In this document: piece after piece, positions 18,501 through 29,115 of the stretch
How positions within the stretch are numbered: position 1 is the stretch's first letter
How the letters are laid out: every line of letters starts with the position of its first letter
NCBI RefSeq assembly: GCF_004345605.1
Contig: NZ_SLVY01000001.1
Location: 186,001-250,000 of the forward strand
Length of the DNA stretch: 64,000 nucleotides
Direction: 5' to 3'
From: Rhodococcus sp. SMB37
GTDB taxonomy: Bacteria > Actinomycetota > Actinomycetes > Mycobacteriales > Mycobacteriaceae
The notes under the pieces: generated by a model
Database searches by the model: none
The model's input: only the letters and a program-made list of their open reading frames with translations
What the model was told of the DNA's origin: nothing
Position numbers and translations under genes: made by a program

Positions 18501-19706
18501 TCAGGACCTTCTCTTGGCGCGCTTTCCGGTCGGGCGGGCACCTGGTTTCGGCGTCCTCTGTGGCACGGCCGGGCGCGGTGCAGCATGGCGCGCAGCAGTG
18601 GGCACCGCCGACGAGGTCTCGACCCCCGCCGGTGCAAGCTCGCCCGTACGGCCGTTCTCCGCCCGCGCAGCTGCTTCTTCCCGCTTCGCCAGCACCTTGC
18701 GGGTGTGCTTCGCGATCGGGCCGCGCCATTCCTTGAGCGTAACGAGGAGGGGGCTCGCGAAGAACACCGACGAGTACGCACCGACCACGATGCCAACCAA
18801 CTGCACGAGAGCGAGGTCCTTGAGCGTTCCCACGCCGAGCATCCACACGGCGATCACCATGAGCGCGATCACCGGGAGCACGGAGATGACCGTGGTGTTG
18901 ATCGACCGCATGAGGGTCTGATTGACGGCGAGGTTGGCCTGCTCCGCGTAGGTACGTCGGTGCAGGTGCAGGATTCCACGGGTGTTCTCCTCGACCTTGT
19001 CGAAGACGACCACCGTGTCGTACAACGAGAATCCGAGGATCGTGAGCAAGCCGATGACTGTCGCCGGTGTCACCTCGAATCCGACCAGGGAGTAGACACC
19101 GGCGGTCACGATGATGTCGAAGAACATCGCGGCGATCGCGGCGATCGCCATGTCACGCTCGTACCGCACCCCGATGTAGACGCTGACGATCACCAGGAAC
19201 ACCAAGAGTGCGATCAGTGCCTTCTGGGTGATCTGCCCACCCCAGGTCTCGCTGACGTCGGCGACGCTGATCGCATTGCGCGAGGGCTCGCCCTCGGCAT
19301 CCACCGGCTGGAACTCGTCGAAGAGCGCTGTCTGTACCGCTTCGACCTGGCCGAGGTCGAGAGCCTCGGACCGGATCTGGAAGGTCGCGCCCGCGCCCGC
19401 GCCCACGGTCTGTACCGATTCCGGTTCGAATCCGACCGCGTCCTCGAACACCGTTTCGACGTCCGTGGCGGTCGCCTCGGCAACCACCGGCATCTGGATC
19501 CGGGTGCCACCCTCGAAATCGATACCCCACGTGAAGCCCCGTAGGAGCATGCTCAGCAGTGCAACCGCGACGATCGCACCCGTGAGCATGTAATACCGTT
19601 TGCGCTGCCCGATGATCTCGAACGCGCCTGTGCCTGTGTACAGGCCGGAAAGCCGGCCCTTCCTCGAGACGGTCGATGCCGTTGTCGTCGTGTCGGTCAC
19701 CGTCAC
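18501..19706 (-). CDS. secF: protein translocase subunit SecF
   Basis: 401 residues. The six-helix SecF domain carries [14 protein letters not shown] at the start of the periplasmic region, then [24 protein letters not shown] (shown in part) and [17 protein letters not shown], the canonical SecF signatures. A charged, Pro-rich C-terminal tail (about 325-401) extends past the usual core. With SecD it uses the proton gradient to assist SecYEG export. The GTG start overlaps the secD stop (GTGA). Order secD-secF-lipoprotein-apt matches M. tuberculosis. Confidence 0.95.
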   Translation of the reverse strand: MTVTDTTTTASTVSRKGRLSGLYTGTGAFEIIGQRKRYYMLTGAIVAVALLSMLLRGFTWGIDFEGGTRIQMPVVAEATATDVETVFEDAVGFEPESVQTVGAGAGATFQIRSEALDLGQVEAVQTALFDEFQPVDAEGEPSRNAISVADVSETWGGQITQKALIALLVFLVIVSVYIGVRYERDMAIAAIAAMFFDIIVTAGVYSLVGFEVTPATVIGLLTILGFSLYDTVVVFDKVEENTRGILHLHRRTYAEQANLAVNQTLMRSINTTVISVLPVIALMVIAVWMLGVGTLKDLALVQLVGIVVGAYSSVFFASPLLVTLKEWRGPIAKHTRKVLAKREEAAARAENGRTGELAPAGVETSSAVPTAARHAAPRPAVPQRTPKPGARPTGKRAKRRS

Positions 19707-21478
19707 GCCTCCTTCGCCGCAGCCGCAGCGAGCTGACGCTCACGCGCCACCTCTTGAATCGCGCCGAGACCGTTCATGCTCGGCTTGGACCACGTCTTCG
19801 ACTTGGACGCGAGATGCACGAGTGGCCAGGTCACCAGGAAGACCACGACGACATCGAGGATCGTCGTCAGGCCCAGGGTGAATGCGAAGCCTCGCACCTG
19901 ACCGACCGCCAGCACGTACAGCACCGCGGCTGCAATGAAGCTCACCGCGTTGCCCGACAGGATGGTGCGACGGGCACGAGCCCATCCGCGCGGCACCGCC
20001 GACCGGAAACTGCGTCCCTCACGGATCTCGTCCTTGATTCGTTCGAAGAAGACCACGAACGAATCAGCGGTCATACCGATACCGATGATCAGACCGGCAA
20101 TACCCGCGAGGTCGAGCGTGTACCCGATGTACCGCCCGAGCAGCACCATGATGGCGTAGACAGCGAGACCCGCAAGCACCAGCGACAACGCGGTGAGCAG
20201 ACCCAGCATCCGGTAGTACACCAGGCAGAAGAGCAGAACCAGAACCAGACCGACTGCGCCCGCGATCAGGCCTGCTTCGAGCGACGCGAAGCCCAAGGTT
20301 GCAGAGACCGTTTGCGCCTCGGACGCGACGAACGACAACGGGAGCGAACCGTACTTGAGGGTGTTCGCCAACTCGGTCGCCTGGGTATTGGTGAACTGGC
20401 CCGTGATCGATGTGGCGCTACCTGCCGGCGTCGCGCCCTGGATGACCGGGGCGCTCACCACCTTGGAGTCGAGCACGAACGCGGCCTGCGAACCGATGTT
20501 CGCGGCGGTGTACTGCGCCCAGGTGTTGCTGCCCTCGTTGTCGAACGTCAGGCTCACCTCGTAGCGCGACTGCTGACTGTTGAAACCGGAGGTCGCGTCG
20601 TCGATCTGCTGACCGTCGATGATGCTCGGTCCGAGCAGATAGATCGCCGTGCCATCGGTCGAACACGCCACCAGCGGCAGCGCAGGGTCATCGTTGCCCG
20701 CCAACGGATCGGGGGCCGAGCAGTCGAGTGCCAGCGCGGCCTCCTGCTGCACCATCGGGTCGTCGCTCTGGCGGGTTGCCATTGCTGCGGCGATGTCGGC
20801 CGCGGCCTGCTCCTGCTGAGTGAGCGGCTCGGAATCCTCCGGAGCCGGGGCAGGCTCGTCCGTCGGTGGTGCTGGCTCGGCCCCCGGCTCAACGGGAGCA
20901 TCGGTCGGATCCTGCGCGGGGAACGGCCGGCCCTGCGGTTCCGGAGCATCGTTCGCGGGCTGCTCCGCAGTCTCGGGCTGTGCGGGTGCTGCCGGGTCGG
21001 TGCCCTCCGGTGCCAGTGGGTCGGTGCCCTCCGGTGTCAGTGGGTCGGTGCCCTCCGCCGGCGCCTGTTCGGTCAGCTGATCCGCCGTCATGGAACTGTC
21101 GATCGGGCCACCGATCACGGGACGGATGTACAGACGGGCTGTCTGGCCCAGCGTCTTGGCCTGCGAACTGTCGTCGCCGGGCACGGTGATCACCAAGTTG
21201 TCGCCGTCGACGACCACTTCGGAACCCGACACGCCGAGACCGTTGACGCGGGTCTCGATGATCTGCTGAGCCTGCGACAGGCTCTCCCGGCTCGGCGTGC
21301 TCCCGTCAGGTGTGCGCGCTGTCAGCGTCACCCGCGTGCCGCCCTGCAGATCGATGCCGAGTTTCGGAGCCGGCGACTTGTCCCCGGTGAAGAAGACCAG
21401 TGCATACAGCGCGACGAGAATCACCCCGAACAGGGTGAGTGCGCGCGCGGGATGCACCGATCCATTGGAAGGTGCCAC
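19703..21478 (-). CDS. secD: protein translocase subunit SecD
   Basis: 591 residues. TM1 is followed by [16 protein letters not shown] and later [20 protein letters not shown], then the C-terminal RND-type helices with [20 protein letters not shown], all SecD hallmarks. Between about residues 128 and 215 there is a Pro/Glu/Ala/Asp-rich insertion that contains [12 protein letters not shown] repeats and is probably a disordered periplasmic linker. The GTG start has GAGGAG about 12 nt upstream. It is coupled to secF by GTGA and separated from yajC by 134 bp. Confidence 0.95.
   Translation of the reverse strand: MAPSNGSVHPARALTLFGVILVALYALVFFTGDKSPAPKLGIDLQGGTRVTLTARTPDGSTPSRESLSQAQQIIETRVNGLGVSGSEVVVDGDNLVITVPGDDSSQAKTLGQTARLYIRPVIGGPIDSSMTADQLTEQAPAEGTDPLTPEGTDPLAPEGTDPAAPAQPETAEQPANDAPEPQGRPFPAQDPTDAPVEPGAEPAPPTDEPAPAPEDSEPLTQQEQAAADIAAAMATRQSDDPMVQQEAALALDCSAPDPLAGNDDPALPLVACSTDGTAIYLLGPSIIDGQQIDDATSGFNSQQSRYEVSLTFDNEGSNTWAQYTAANIGSQAAFVLDSKVVSAPVIQGATPAGSATSITGQFTNTQATELANTLKYGSLPLSFVASEAQTVSATLGFASLEAGLIAGAVGLVLVLLFCLVYYRMLGLLTALSLVLAGLAVYAIMVLLGRYIGYTLDLAGIAGLIIGIGMTADSFVVFFERIKDEIREGRSFRSAVPRGWARARRTILSGNAVSFIAAAVLYVLAVGQVRGFAFTLGLTTILDVVVVFLVTWPLVHLASKSKTWSKPSMNGLGAIQEVARERQLAAAAAKEA
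20994..21058. repeat. 24-bp in-frame tandem repeat inside secD
   Basis: Two full units beginning GGGTCGGTGCCCTCCGGTG at 20994 and 21018, plus a partial third from 21042. They encode repeated GTDPLxPE peptides in the SecD periplasmic linker. Because the unit is a multiple of three, copy-number change would not break the frame. Confidence 0.8.
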
Positions 21479-21543
21479 GGTCTGTCAGTCTCCTCGATAC
21501 GAGTGAGTGGGTCGGTGAAAACGGCCGCGCAGGGCGCGGCGGA

Positions 21544-21568
21544 TCGACACCGGCTACTGCGGTGTCGA
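21544..21568 (-). other. hairpin in the yajC-secD gap
   Basis: TCGACACCG (21544-21552) pairs with CGGTGTCGA (21560-21568) across a 7-nt loop in the 134-bp gap between yajC and secD. It could be a partial terminator or RNA-processing site separating the two cistrons. There is no U-tract. Confidence 0.4.
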
Positions 21569-21612
21569 CCACGCTGGACGTGTCGGCCGGTCGAGACGGC
21601 CGAGCGTACGCC

Positions 21613-21951
21613 TCAGTGCTCGCTCGGGCCCGTCTCGGGTGATGCGGCGTTGTCATCCTTGCGCAGCGAAATCGAATCGAGGTCGTCGGCCACGGCCGAC
21701 TCCTCGATCCGCTCACGGATGACCAGGCGCGACCAGACCGTCACCACGCCCGGGGCAACCTCGAGATCGACCGTGTCGTCGCGCAGTTCTGTGACTGTGG
21801 CGTGCAGGCCCGCTGTGGTCACGACGCGGTCGCCGACGCGCAGGGAGTCCTGGAGCGCAGTGACCTTCTGCATCTCCTTCTTCTGCCGCCGCACGCCCAG
21901 GAATGTGGGCACGAGCAGGGCAAGAATCAGGAGCGGGAAGAGCAATTCCAT
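21613..21951 (-). CDS. yajC: preprotein translocase accessory subunit YajC
   Basis: 112 residues. One N-terminal membrane helix (MELLFPLLILALLVPTFLGV), then the YajC core RRQKKEMQKVTALQDSLRVG and DRVVTTAGLHATVTEL. The C-terminus is acidic. YajC associates with SecDF in the membrane, and the gene precedes secD and secF in the same orientation. ATG start at 21951. Confidence 0.93.
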   Translation of the reverse strand: MELLFPLLILALLVPTFLGVRRQKKEMQKVTALQDSLRVGDRVVTTAGLHATVTELRDDTVDLEVAPGVVTVWSRLVIRERIEESAVADDLDSISLRKDDNAASPETGPSEH

Positions 21952-22108
21952 CGTTGAAGTCAGTCCTCGGGTTCGTAACCGGTGTCACGGTGGCATCCAC
22001 CACAGCAACGCTCTGTCGGCCCCCGTGGACCGACGCAATAGACCAGTGTGCCACTACCGCGCATGCGAAGGTATGTCCCGCCGTCCGGTTTGCCGCGATA
22101 GGGCCCGT

Positions 22109-23200
22109 TCACTCCTCGGCAGACAAATCGACCTGCGGCTCGCGAGCACGCACCTCGATCCCCCCGGCTGCCGCGTCCGGAGGGGGTGTCAACCCCAACT
22201 GCAACCATGCGGCCTGCGTCGCGACCCGTCCCCTCGGAGTGCGCGCCACCATGCCCGCACGCACGAGAAACGGCTCGCAGACCTCCTCGACGGTGGCAGG
22301 CTCCTCCCCCACGGCGACCGCAAGCGTCGACACGCCTACCGGCCCGCCGCCGAAGCTGCGCACGAGCGCGCCGAGCACTGCGCGATCGAGCCGATCGAGC
22401 CCGATCGGATCCACGTCGTACACCTCGAGGGCGGCCTGCGCGATCGCGCGTGTGACGATTCCGTCGGCGCGAACATCGGCGTAGTCGCGGACACGCCGCA
22501 GCAGCCGGTTCGCGATACGCGGAGTACCGCGGGAACGATCGGCGATCTCCGCGCTCGCATCCTCGTGCAGTTCGATACCGAGGATGCGCGCCGAACGCTG
22601 AAGAATCCGCCGGAGTTCGGGCGGGTCGTAGAAGTCCATGTGGGCGGTGAAGCCGAACCGGTCGCGCAGCGGACCGGTCAGGGCACCGGAACGCGTGGTC
22701 GCGCCGACCAGTGTGAACGGGGCGACCTCGAGTGGGATCGACGTGGCGCCCGGGCCCTTGCCGACGACGACATCCACACGGAAGTCCTCCATCGCCAAAT
22801 AGAGCATCTCCTCTGCCGGTCGGGCGATCCGGTGGATCTCGTCGATGAAGAGAACATCGCCTTCCACCAGGTTCGACAGCATCGCGGCGAGGTCGCCGGC
22901 ACGTTCGAGTGCCGGCCCGGACGTCAGCCGGAGCGAGGACCCGAGTTCCCCGGCGATGATCATCGCCATCGAGGTCTTCCCCAGTCCGGGCGGACCGGAC
23001 AGGAGGATGTGGTCGGGCGTACCGCCGCGCATCTTGGCACCGCGAAGCACCAATTGCAGCTGCTCCCGCACCCGGGGTTGGCCGATGAAGTCGTCGAGGC
23101 TCTTCGGACGCAGGCTCGCTTCGATCTCGCCGTCGGACGAGGTGTACTCCGCCGTGACCGCCGATTCCTCGGCGAAAGGATCGGGAGTGTCGTCGGTCAT
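22109..23200 (-). CDS. ruvB: Holliday junction branch-migration ATPase RuvB
   Basis: 363 residues. N-terminal [20 protein letters not shown], Walker [15 protein letters not shown], Walker [18 protein letters not shown] and the sensor region [20 protein letters not shown]; the C-terminal winged helix has [12 protein letters not shown]. It forms hexameric rings that drive branch migration with RuvA. ATG start overlaps the ruvA stop by ATGA. It is the last gene of ruvC-ruvA-ruvB. Confidence 0.97.
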   Translation of the reverse strand: MTDDTPDPFAEESAVTAEYTSSDGEIEASLRPKSLDDFIGQPRVREQLQLVLRGAKMRGGTPDHILLSGPPGLGKTSMAMIIAGELGSSLRLTSGPALERAGDLAAMLSNLVEGDVLFIDEIHRIARPAEEMLYLAMEDFRVDVVVGKGPGATSIPLEVAPFTLVGATTRSGALTGPLRDRFGFTAHMDFYDPPELRRILQRSARILGIELHEDASAEIADRSRGTPRIANRLLRRVRDYADVRADGIVTRAIAQAALEVYDVDPIGLDRLDRAVLGALVRSFGGGPVGVSTLAVAVGEEPATVEEVCEPFLVRAGMVARTPRGRVATQAAWLQLGLTPPPDAAAGGIEVRAREPQVDLSAEE

Positions 23201-23796
23201 CGTGACTTACCCAACGCCGACAGCGCCGCACGCAACGCAGCGGACGTGTCGGCAGCGGGGTCCGCGTTCAACACCGCTTCGGTCGACTGCTCCGCTTGCT
23301 TGAGCGGAAAGCCCAGGCCGACGAGTGCCTCGACGACCTGCTCCCTGATCGGCGAGGACACCGCAGACGGAGTCGGCGAGTCCTCACCGACTCCGTATGC
23401 GGCGACCTTGTCTCGCAGTTCGACGATCATTCGCTCGGCGCCGCGCTTGCCGATGCCGGGAACCCGGGTGAGCGCCGCGGTGTTCCCGTCCGCGAGGGCC
23501 GCGCGCAGCGCTGTGGGCTCGAGGACGGCAAGGGTCGCCATCGCGAGACGCGGGCCCACACCCGACACGGTCTGCAGCAGTCCGAAGAGGTCGCGCGCCT
23601 CCGGATCGGCGAATCCGTAGAGGGTCATGGAGTCCTCGCGGACGATCATCGCCGTCACGAGTCGTATTTCGGCGCCACGACGCAATGTCGCGAGGGTCGC
23701 CGGCGTGGCATTGACGCGGTACCCGATTCCCCCTGATTCGACGACGACGTGGTCGAGCGCAATCTCGAGGACTTCCCCGCGCACCGAGGCGATCAC
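23197..23796 (-). CDS. ruvA: Holliday junction DNA-binding protein RuvA
   Basis: 199 residues. N-terminal OB fold ([20 protein letters not shown]), two helix-hairpin-helix motifs ([20 protein letters not shown] and [20 protein letters not shown]), and a C-terminal RuvB-contacting domain ([20 protein letters not shown]). GTG start at 23796 overlaps the ruvC stop as GTGA; the open frame runs on to 23913 inside ruvC and is rejected. It tetramerises on four-way junctions and recruits RuvB. Confidence 0.96.
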   Translation of the reverse strand: MIASVRGEVLEIALDHVVVESGGIGYRVNATPATLATLRRGAEIRLVTAMIVREDSMTLYGFADPEARDLFGLLQTVSGVGPRLAMATLAVLEPTALRAALADGNTAALTRVPGIGKRGAERMIVELRDKVAAYGVGEDSPTPSAVSSPIREQVVEALVGLGFPLKQAEQSTEAVLNADPAADTSAALRAALSALGKSR

Positions 23797-24371
23797 CGTG
23801 TCCCTGCCTTCCGGGCCGCGACCTGGTCGCGTAACCGTTGCTCGTACCGTCGCTTCTGTTCTTCTGCCGCAGCTTCCGCTGCTGCCAGCCTCGCCAGCAT
23901 CGGCGCCCGCCAACAGTGACAGATGGCCAGGGCCAATGCGTCGGCCGCGTCGGCCGGTTTCGGTGGAGTGTCGAGCCCGAGAATGCGGGTGACCATCGCG
24001 GTCATCTGTTTCTTGTCGGCATTGCCGTTACCGGTGACCGCGGATTTGACCTGGCTGGGGGTGTGGAACATTACCGGGATGCCACGTCGAGCGGCGGACA
24101 GGGCGACCACGCCCCCGGCCTGCGCGGTTCCCATCGCGGTGCGGACATTGTTCTGCGAGAAGACGCGCTCGACGGCGACGACATCCGGCTTGTAGCGGTC
24201 GAGCCAGTCTTCGGCGGCATCGGAGATCAGCAGCAGCCGACCGGCGAGGTCGAGATCGGTGGGCGTGCGGATCACATCGACGGCAACGGGCACGACGACC
24301 CGGCCTCGACCGGTGTCGACCATCCCGAATCCACATCGTGTCAGCCCGGGGTCGACACCCATCACACGCAA
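23793..24371 (-). CDS. ruvC: Holliday junction resolvase RuvC
   Basis: 192 residues. RNase H-like fold with the acidic catalytic residues visible in [12 protein letters not shown] (Asp), [17 protein letters not shown] (Glu) and [15 protein letters not shown] (Asp pair). It nicks four-way junctions symmetrically. The start is ambiguous: TTG at 24371 gives LRVMGVDPG, matches family length and has GAAGGGG about 8 nt upstream, whereas GTG at 24380 or ATG-like codons further up would overlap that ribosome-binding site. Head of the ruvCAB operon. Confidence 0.93.
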   Translation of the reverse strand: MRVMGVDPGLTRCGFGMVDTGRGRVVVPVAVDVIRTPTDLDLAGRLLLISDAAEDWLDRYKPDVVAVERVFSQNNVRTAMGTAQAGGVVALSAARRGIPVMFHTPSQVKSAVTGNGNADKKQMTAMVTRILGLDTPPKPADAADALALAICHCWRAPMLARLAAAEAAAEEQKRRYEQRLRDQVAARKAGTR

Positions 24372-24467
24372 CCGCCACACCCCTTCACACACTACGAACA
24401 GTTGTTCGAGAGCCTAGCGGAACACTCCGACTGTCGCCCGAACGACACGCGCCGCGCGAACGACCTG

Positions 24468-24499
24468 CCGTGGCGCCGACCCGAGGGCCGGTGCCACGG
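24468..24499 (-). terminator. hairpin downstream of yebC
   Basis: CCGTGGCGCCG (24468-24478) pairs with CGGTGCCACGG (24489-24499), 10 of 11 positions, with a 10-nt loop. It lies just past the yebC stop on the minus strand and before ruvC. No U-tract is visible. Confidence 0.5.
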
Positions 24500-24506
24500 C
24501 GGTGGG

Positions 24507-25259
24507 TCAGGCGTCGAGTTCGGCGAGTACCTCGTCGGGGATGTCGACGTTCGAGTAGACGTCCTGCACATCGTCGCAGTCTTCGAGCGCATCGATGAGC
24601 TTCATGACCTTCCGTGCGCCCTCCGCATCGACAGGCACTTCGACCGACGCACGGAAGTCGGGATCCGCCGCGTCGTAGTCGATTCCCGCATCGATGAGCG
24701 CGGTACGCACGGCAATGAGATCAGTCGGCTCGGACACGATCTCGAACGAGTCTCCGAGGTCGTTGATCTCTTCGGCGCCCGCGTCGAGGACGATCTCGAG
24801 GAGGTCGTCGTCGGACCGGCCGTTCTTCTCGAGCGTGACGACGCCCTTGCGGGTGAACAGGTAGGCGACCGAGCCCGGATCGGCCATGTTGCCGCCGTTC
24901 CGTGTCATCGCGGTCCGCACCTCGCCCGCAGCACGATTGCGGTTGTCGGTCAGGCACTCGATGAGCAGTGCTACACCGTTGGGGCCGTATCCCTCGTACG
25001 TGATGTTCTGCCAGTCGGCGCCGCCGGCTTCTTCGCCCCCACCGCGCTTGCGAGCGCGTTCGATGTTGTCGTTCGGTACCGAACTCTTCTTCGCCTTCTG
25101 GATGGCGTCGAACAGGGTCGGATTCCCGCTGGGGTCACCACCGCCGGTACGAGCTGCCACCTCGATGTTCTTGATGAGTTTCGCGAACATCTTGCCGCGC
25201 TTGGCGTCGATGGCCGCCTTCTTGTGCTTGGTGGTGGCCCATTTGGAGTGGCCGCTCAT
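24507..25259 (-). CDS. YebC/PmpR-family protein (translation/regulatory factor)
   Basis: 250 residues, the usual length. Starts [20 protein letters not shown], the invariant family opening, then [32 protein letters not shown] and [20 protein letters not shown]. The family has been described both as a DNA-binding regulator and as a ribosome-associated translation factor related to human TACO1; the sequence cannot decide. It lies upstream of ruvCAB, a common arrangement in bacteria. Confidence 0.95.
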   Translation of the reverse strand: MSGHSKWATTKHKKAAIDAKRGKMFAKLIKNIEVAARTGGGDPSGNPTLFDAIQKAKKSSVPNDNIERARKRGGGEEAGGADWQNITYEGYGPNGVALLIECLTDNRNRAAGEVRTAMTRNGGNMADPGSVAYLFTRKGVVTLEKNGRSDDDLLEIVLDAGAEEINDLGDSFEIVSEPTDLIAVRTALIDAGIDYDAADPDFRASVEVPVDAEGARKVMKLIDALEDCDDVQDVYSNVDIPDEVLAELDA

Positions 25260-25324
25260 TCGCTTCGAGCCCCTTCCGGCGATGTGAAGTCGGTGAAACC
25301 GACAGTTCGGAGAGTCGAGTCTAC

Positions 25325-25957
25325 CTACCGGGCCCCAGCGTGTGAGCGCACAGCCTCGACGAAGAGTCGATGGACCCGCAGATCACCCGTCACCTCCGGG
25401 TGGAAGGAGGTCGCGAACACCCCGTCCTGCCGCACCGCCACGACCCGCCCCTCGGCCGGACCCCGGGGAACCCGGGCGAGGACCTCGATGTCGGGTCCGA
25501 CCCGCTCCACCCAGGGCGCGCGGATGAACACCGCCCGCACCGGACCGCCGTCGACTCCTGTCATATCGAGGTCGGTCTCGAACGAATCCACCTGGCGACC
25601 GAAGGCGTTCCGCCGCACGGTGATGTCGAGCGCGTCGAGATGCTCGGCATCCGGCCGAGTGTCGAGCACCTCGGTGGCAAGCAGGATCATCCCGGCGCAC
25701 GAGCCGTAGGCAGGGAGTCCCTCCTTCAGCCGCGCCCGCAGCGGTTCGAGTAGGTCGAACACCCGGAGCAACCTGCTCATCGTCGTCGATTCGCCACCGG
25801 GAATCACGATGCCGTCGACCGCGTCGAGTTCACTTTCGCGGCGCAGCGCGACGGTGCGCGCACCGACCGCTTCGAGCGCGGCTCGATGCTCCCGCACGTC
25901 GCCTTGGAGTGCGAGCACCCCGATCGTCGGAGTTGTGTGCAGCAGCGAAGTCGCCAC
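25325..25957 (-). CDS. pdxT: pyridoxal 5'-phosphate synthase glutaminase subunit PdxT
   Basis: 210 residues. Class I glutamine amidotransferase that supplies ammonia to PdxS. Signatures are [33 protein letters not shown], the nucleophile Cys in [11 protein letters not shown], and the His-x-Glu in [14 protein letters not shown] at 25957 is chosen because GAGGAAGGGGG lies 7 nt upstream; the open frame continues to 26002. The tesB gene separates it from pdxS, as in mycobacteria (Rv2604c-Rv2606c order). Confidence 0.95.
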   Translation of the reverse strand: MATSLLHTTPTIGVLALQGDVREHRAALEAVGARTVALRRESELDAVDGIVIPGGESTTMSRLLRVFDLLEPLRARLKEGLPAYGSCAGMILLATEVLDTRPDAEHLDALDITVRRNAFGRQVDSFETDLDMTGVDGGPVRAVFIRAPWVERVGPDIEVLARVPRGPAEGRVVAVRQDGVFATSFHPEVTGDLRVHRLFVEAVRSHAGAR

Positions 25958-26019
25958 GGCGGTCCCCCTTCCTCTCGTGTCGTCGGTGGCCGCCGCACTC
26001 ACTACCGGGGGTCGGCAGA

Positions 26020-26850
26020 TCAGGAGTCACGCAGGTAGCGCGTGAGTCCTTCCTGCACGACTGCCGCGACCATGTTTCCTCTGTTGTCGTAGATCCGGCC
26101 CTGTGTCAACGCACGGCCGAACCCCGCGGAGGGTGACGTCTGGTCGTAGAGCAACCAGTCGTCGGCTCGGAACGGTCGCAGGAACCACATGGCGTGGTCG
26201 AGCGACGCGTCCTGGGTCTTTTCGTCGGGGTGGATGACGTGGGCGGAGCCGAGCAGGGTCATATCGCTCATGTAGGCGAGGGTGCACACGTGGAAGACCG
26301 GATCGTCCGGAAGCGTTGCACGCGAGCGGAACCACACCCGCTGGTGCGCGGCCACCCCGCGGTCGGCAACCATGTGCTCCGGCGGCACGAATCGGAAATC
26401 CCAGTTCGACCACTCATGCAGCGCCCACGCGAACTCTTCGCGCCCCTGTTCGACGAGTGTCTTCGCGTCGGGGAGCTCCTCAGGCTTGGGCACCGTGGGC
26501 ATCTCGTCCTGATGTTCGAGGCCCCGATCGTCGTCGTGGAAAGACGCCGACATCGTGAAGATCGCACGGCCTCCCTGCACGGCGGTGACCCGGCGCGTGC
26601 AGAAAGAGCGCCCGTCCCGGATCCGGTCGACCTGGTACACGATGCCCTTCGTGGGGTCTCCTGGACGGAGGAAATAGCCGTGCAGGGAGTGGACCTGAAA
26701 TTCCGGGACCACGGTGCGTACTGCCGATACCAGCGCCTGCCCCGCCACTTGGCCGCCGAAGGTCCGTGGCAGCAACGTCTCCGTTGCGATGCCGCGGAAG
26801 ATGTTCTCTTCGATTCGTTCGAGCTCGAGGATGTCTTCGATCTTCGCCAT
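26020..26850 (-). CDS. tesB: acyl-CoA thioesterase II (TesB)
   Basis: 276 residues with the double hot-dog fold of TesB. The N-terminal half has [18 protein letters not shown] and [20 protein letters not shown]; the C-terminal half has the family triad region [20 protein letters not shown] and [18 protein letters not shown]. It hydrolyses medium/long-chain acyl-CoA. It sits between pdxT and pdxS, a conserved but functionally unexplained arrangement. ATG start. Confidence 0.94.
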   Translation of the reverse strand: MAKIEDILELERIEENIFRGIATETLLPRTFGGQVAGQALVSAVRTVVPEFQVHSLHGYFLRPGDPTKGIVYQVDRIRDGRSFCTRRVTAVQGGRAIFTMSASFHDDDRGLEHQDEMPTVPKPEELPDAKTLVEQGREEFAWALHEWSNWDFRFVPPEHMVADRGVAAHQRVWFRSRATLPDDPVFHVCTLAYMSDMTLLGSAHVIHPDEKTQDASLDHAMWFLRPFRADDWLLYDQTSPSAGFGRALTQGRIYDNRGNMVAAVVQEGLTRYLRDS

Positions 26851-26918
26851 GCGGGACCTTTCCGTCTTGTACCCGGAAGTAGGTTATCCGCCGGACGACC
26901 CGGACAAGTCAGGGACGG

Positions 26919-27821
26919 CTACCATCCGCGCTCGGCGAGCCGGTGCGGCACCGGGATGTCGTCGACGTTGATGCCGACCATGGCCTCGCCCAGTCCGCGC
27001 GACACCTTCGCGAGCACATCGGGGTCTTCGTAGAAGGTAGTGGCCTTGACGATTGCGGCGGCGCGCTGTTCGGGGTTGCCGGACTTGAAGATTCCGGAAC
27101 CGACGAACACGCCTTCCGCACCGAGCTGCATCATCATTGCGGCATCCGCGGGGGTGGCGATACCCCCCGCCGTGAACAATGTCACCGGCAGCTTCCCTGC
27201 TTTCGCGACCTCGACCACGAGGTCGTAAGGAGCCTGCAGTTCCTTCGCCGCGACGTAGAGCTCGTCCTCGGGAAGCGAGCTCAGCCGCCGGAGCTGCTGC
27301 CGGATCTGCCGCATGTGAGTCGTGGCGTTGGAGACGTCGCCGGTGCCGGCCTCACCCTTGGAGCGGATCATCGCCGCACCTTCGTTGATACGCCGCAGCG
27401 CTTCCCCGAGGTTGGTCGCGCCACACACGAACGGAACCGTGAATGCGAACTTGTCGATGTGGTTCTCGTAATCGGCCGGCGTGAGGACCTCGGACTCGTC
27501 GATGTAGTCGACCCCGAGGGCCTGCAACACCTGGGCCTCGACGAAGTGTCCGATACGGGCCTTGGCCATCACCGGAATGGAGACCGCGCTGATGATCCCG
27601 TCGATCATGTCGGGATCGCTCATCCGGGACACCCCACCCTGCGCGCGGATGTCCGCGGGCACGCGTTCGAGTGCCATGACTGCCACCGCGCCCGCGTCCT
27701 CGGCGATCTTGGCCTGGTCGGGGGTGACCACATCCATGATCACACCGCCCTTGAGCATTTCGGCCATGCCACGCTTGACGCGGGCGGTACCGGTGGGGGC
27801 AGTGGTGTCCGGGGTACTCAC
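26919..27821 (-). CDS. pdxS: pyridoxal 5'-phosphate synthase subunit PdxS
   Basis: 300 residues. (beta/alpha)8 lyase forming PLP from ribose 5-phosphate, glyceraldehyde 3-phosphate and ammonia. [37 protein letters not shown] and [20 protein letters not shown] are invariant segments; the catalytic lysines lie in VMAKARIGH and the preceding Asp region. GTG start at 27821 with GAGGAG upstream. A 214-bp gap precedes it, holding its probable promoter and no convincing gene. Confidence 0.96.
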   Translation of the reverse strand: MSTPDTTAPTGTARVKRGMAEMLKGGVIMDVVTPDQAKIAEDAGAVAVMALERVPADIRAQGGVSRMSDPDMIDGIISAVSIPVMAKARIGHFVEAQVLQALGVDYIDESEVLTPADYENHIDKFAFTVPFVCGATNLGEALRRINEGAAMIRSKGEAGTGDVSNATTHMRQIRQQLRRLSSLPEDELYVAAKELQAPYDLVVEVAKAGKLPVTLFTAGGIATPADAAMMMQLGAEGVFVGSGIFKSGNPEQRAAAIVKATTFYEDPDVLAKVSRGLGEAMVGINVDDIPVPHRLAERGW

Positions 27822-28035
27822 AGCTGAACTCCTCAGAAGAAACTCGACACAGAACTCGGGTGCAGCGAACCGACACAGCAGTCCGGCGCAGCAAATCCGG
27901 CACGATGAAGTCGGCGCGGAAGGGCGTCGCGCAGAAGTGCATCGCGACCCGCCGAGCCTATGACCGCAAGCCGGTGGTTCCCCATATCCAGTCGCGATGC
28001 GCTGGCCTTCTCAGGTCGCTGTCGGAATTCTCGGG

Positions 28036-29115
28036 TCAGCGAATGGCGCGCAGTGGAGTGTTCGGTGCGGTTTCCTCGTGCGTGCCGGCAATACGTCTGG
28101 CCTCGTCGAGAAGCTGCGGGAGATCCTGCGGATACAGCGGTTCTCCCGAGGCGACGAGTTCGCTGAGTCCTTCGGTGTCGAACCACCTGAACTCGAGGCC
28201 CATTCGATGCTCGAGCTCGGTGAACCCTTCCGAGCCTGGCTCGAATCCGGGTGTCTGCAGGACGAAGAACAGTTCTTCGGAATGAAGGACCTCACCGTTG
28301 AACGGGAAGACGGCCACTCGCCGCCACACGGGTCCGACGAGCTGCTCGGCTGCGACGACGTGCCCGGTCTCCTCTGCGAGTTCCCGGACGGCCGCGACAC
28401 GCAGGTCCTCACCCGGCTCTACGGCACCACCGACGGTGAACCAGAAGCACACCTCCGGACGGGCCGGATCGTGACCGCGAAGCAGGAGCACGCGTCCGGT
28501 GTCGTCGAGCAGCACCACCCGGGCCGAGGTGCGGGCCCGGTCCGGTGTCGGCGACTGTGATGGGCCGGCACCGACATTCTCGACGGTCTCGTATCTCTCG
28601 ACAGTGCCTCCCTTGTCGACTTCGCGTTCGGCGATCTCGAAATAGGTCGGCAGCGGCGCGGTGCCACCGAGGTGGAGCCACCGCACCGGGCGACGAGTGC
28701 GCAACGCAAGTGTGTCGCGCACAGCGTCGTTGTGGAATCGTCTGGCGATGAGAACCCGGGCCTCGGCGTCGGCAAGTTCGGCGACCAGTTGCGGGCGCAG
28801 ACGCTCGACGTCGAGACCGGCCAGTGCAACGGAGAGTTCGTTCTCCGCGGTCTCCCGATGCGCACGGTCCGCACGTTCCGCCCGGTCGGCCAGCACCGAC
28901 AACCGACGACCGTCCGAGGCGGACGTGGATGCCGCGATGCTCCGCACCACCACGGCACGGCGGGCGAGGGCAGCATCGAGCGCATGCCACGACAGGTTCG
29001 ACCGCACGTGCAGCCGGTCGAGGCGATTCGCTGTCCCGTACGCCCACAGTCCGAGCAACAGGACAACGGCTGCGATCAACGCCAGGACGAAGACCGTCAG
29101 AGCGCTGAGCGTCAC
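28036..29115 (-). CDS. membrane-anchored Nudix hydrolase with LemA-like N-terminal segment
   Basis: 359 residues. One N-terminal membrane helix (LTVFVLALIAAVVLLLGLWA) is followed by a helical region (about 30-110), whose NRLDRLHVRSNLSWHALDAA resembles the LemA helical core. The Nudix domain (about 200-340) has a complete Nudix box GAVEPGEDLRVAAVRELAEE-TG. The substrate is unknown. The GTG start overlaps the pimA stop (GTGA), so it is coupled to the PIM operon; M. tuberculosis Rv2609c occupies the same place. The LemA resemblance is my reading of a short stretch. Confidence 0.85.
   Translation of the reverse strand: MTLSALTVFVLALIAAVVLLLGLWAYGTANRLDRLHVRSNLSWHALDAALARRAVVVRSIAASTSASDGRRLSVLADRAERADRAHRETAENELSVALAGLDVERLRPQLVAELADAEARVLIARRFHNDAVRDTLALRTRRPVRWLHLGGTAPLPTYFEIAEREVDKGGTVERYETVENVGAGPSQSPTPDRARTSARVVLLDDTGRVLLLRGHDPARPEVCFWFTVGGAVEPGEDLRVAAVRELAEETGHVVAAEQLVGPVWRRVAVFPFNGEVLHSEELFFVLQTPGFEPGSEGFTELEHRMGLEFRWFDTEGLSELVASGEPLYPQDLPQLLDEARRIAGTHEETAPNTPLRAIR

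Noticed and set aside
21960-22064. 34-residue Cys-containing frame (RCCGGCH) on the minus strand between ruvB and yajC
   Set aside because: No good ribosome-binding site and no homologue that I recognise; likely chance in a 157-bp gap.
19676-23620. 1314-residue open frame on the plus strand opposite secD, yajC, ruvB and ruvA
   Set aside because: It is antisense to well-recognised genes, has Arg/His/Gly/Asp-rich composition and no domain, and reflects high third-position GC.
27822-28035. Possible small gene in the 214-bp gap upstream of pdxS
   Set aside because: The candidate frames lack ribosome-binding sites and continue without a clear start; the gap is better explained as the pdxS promoter region.
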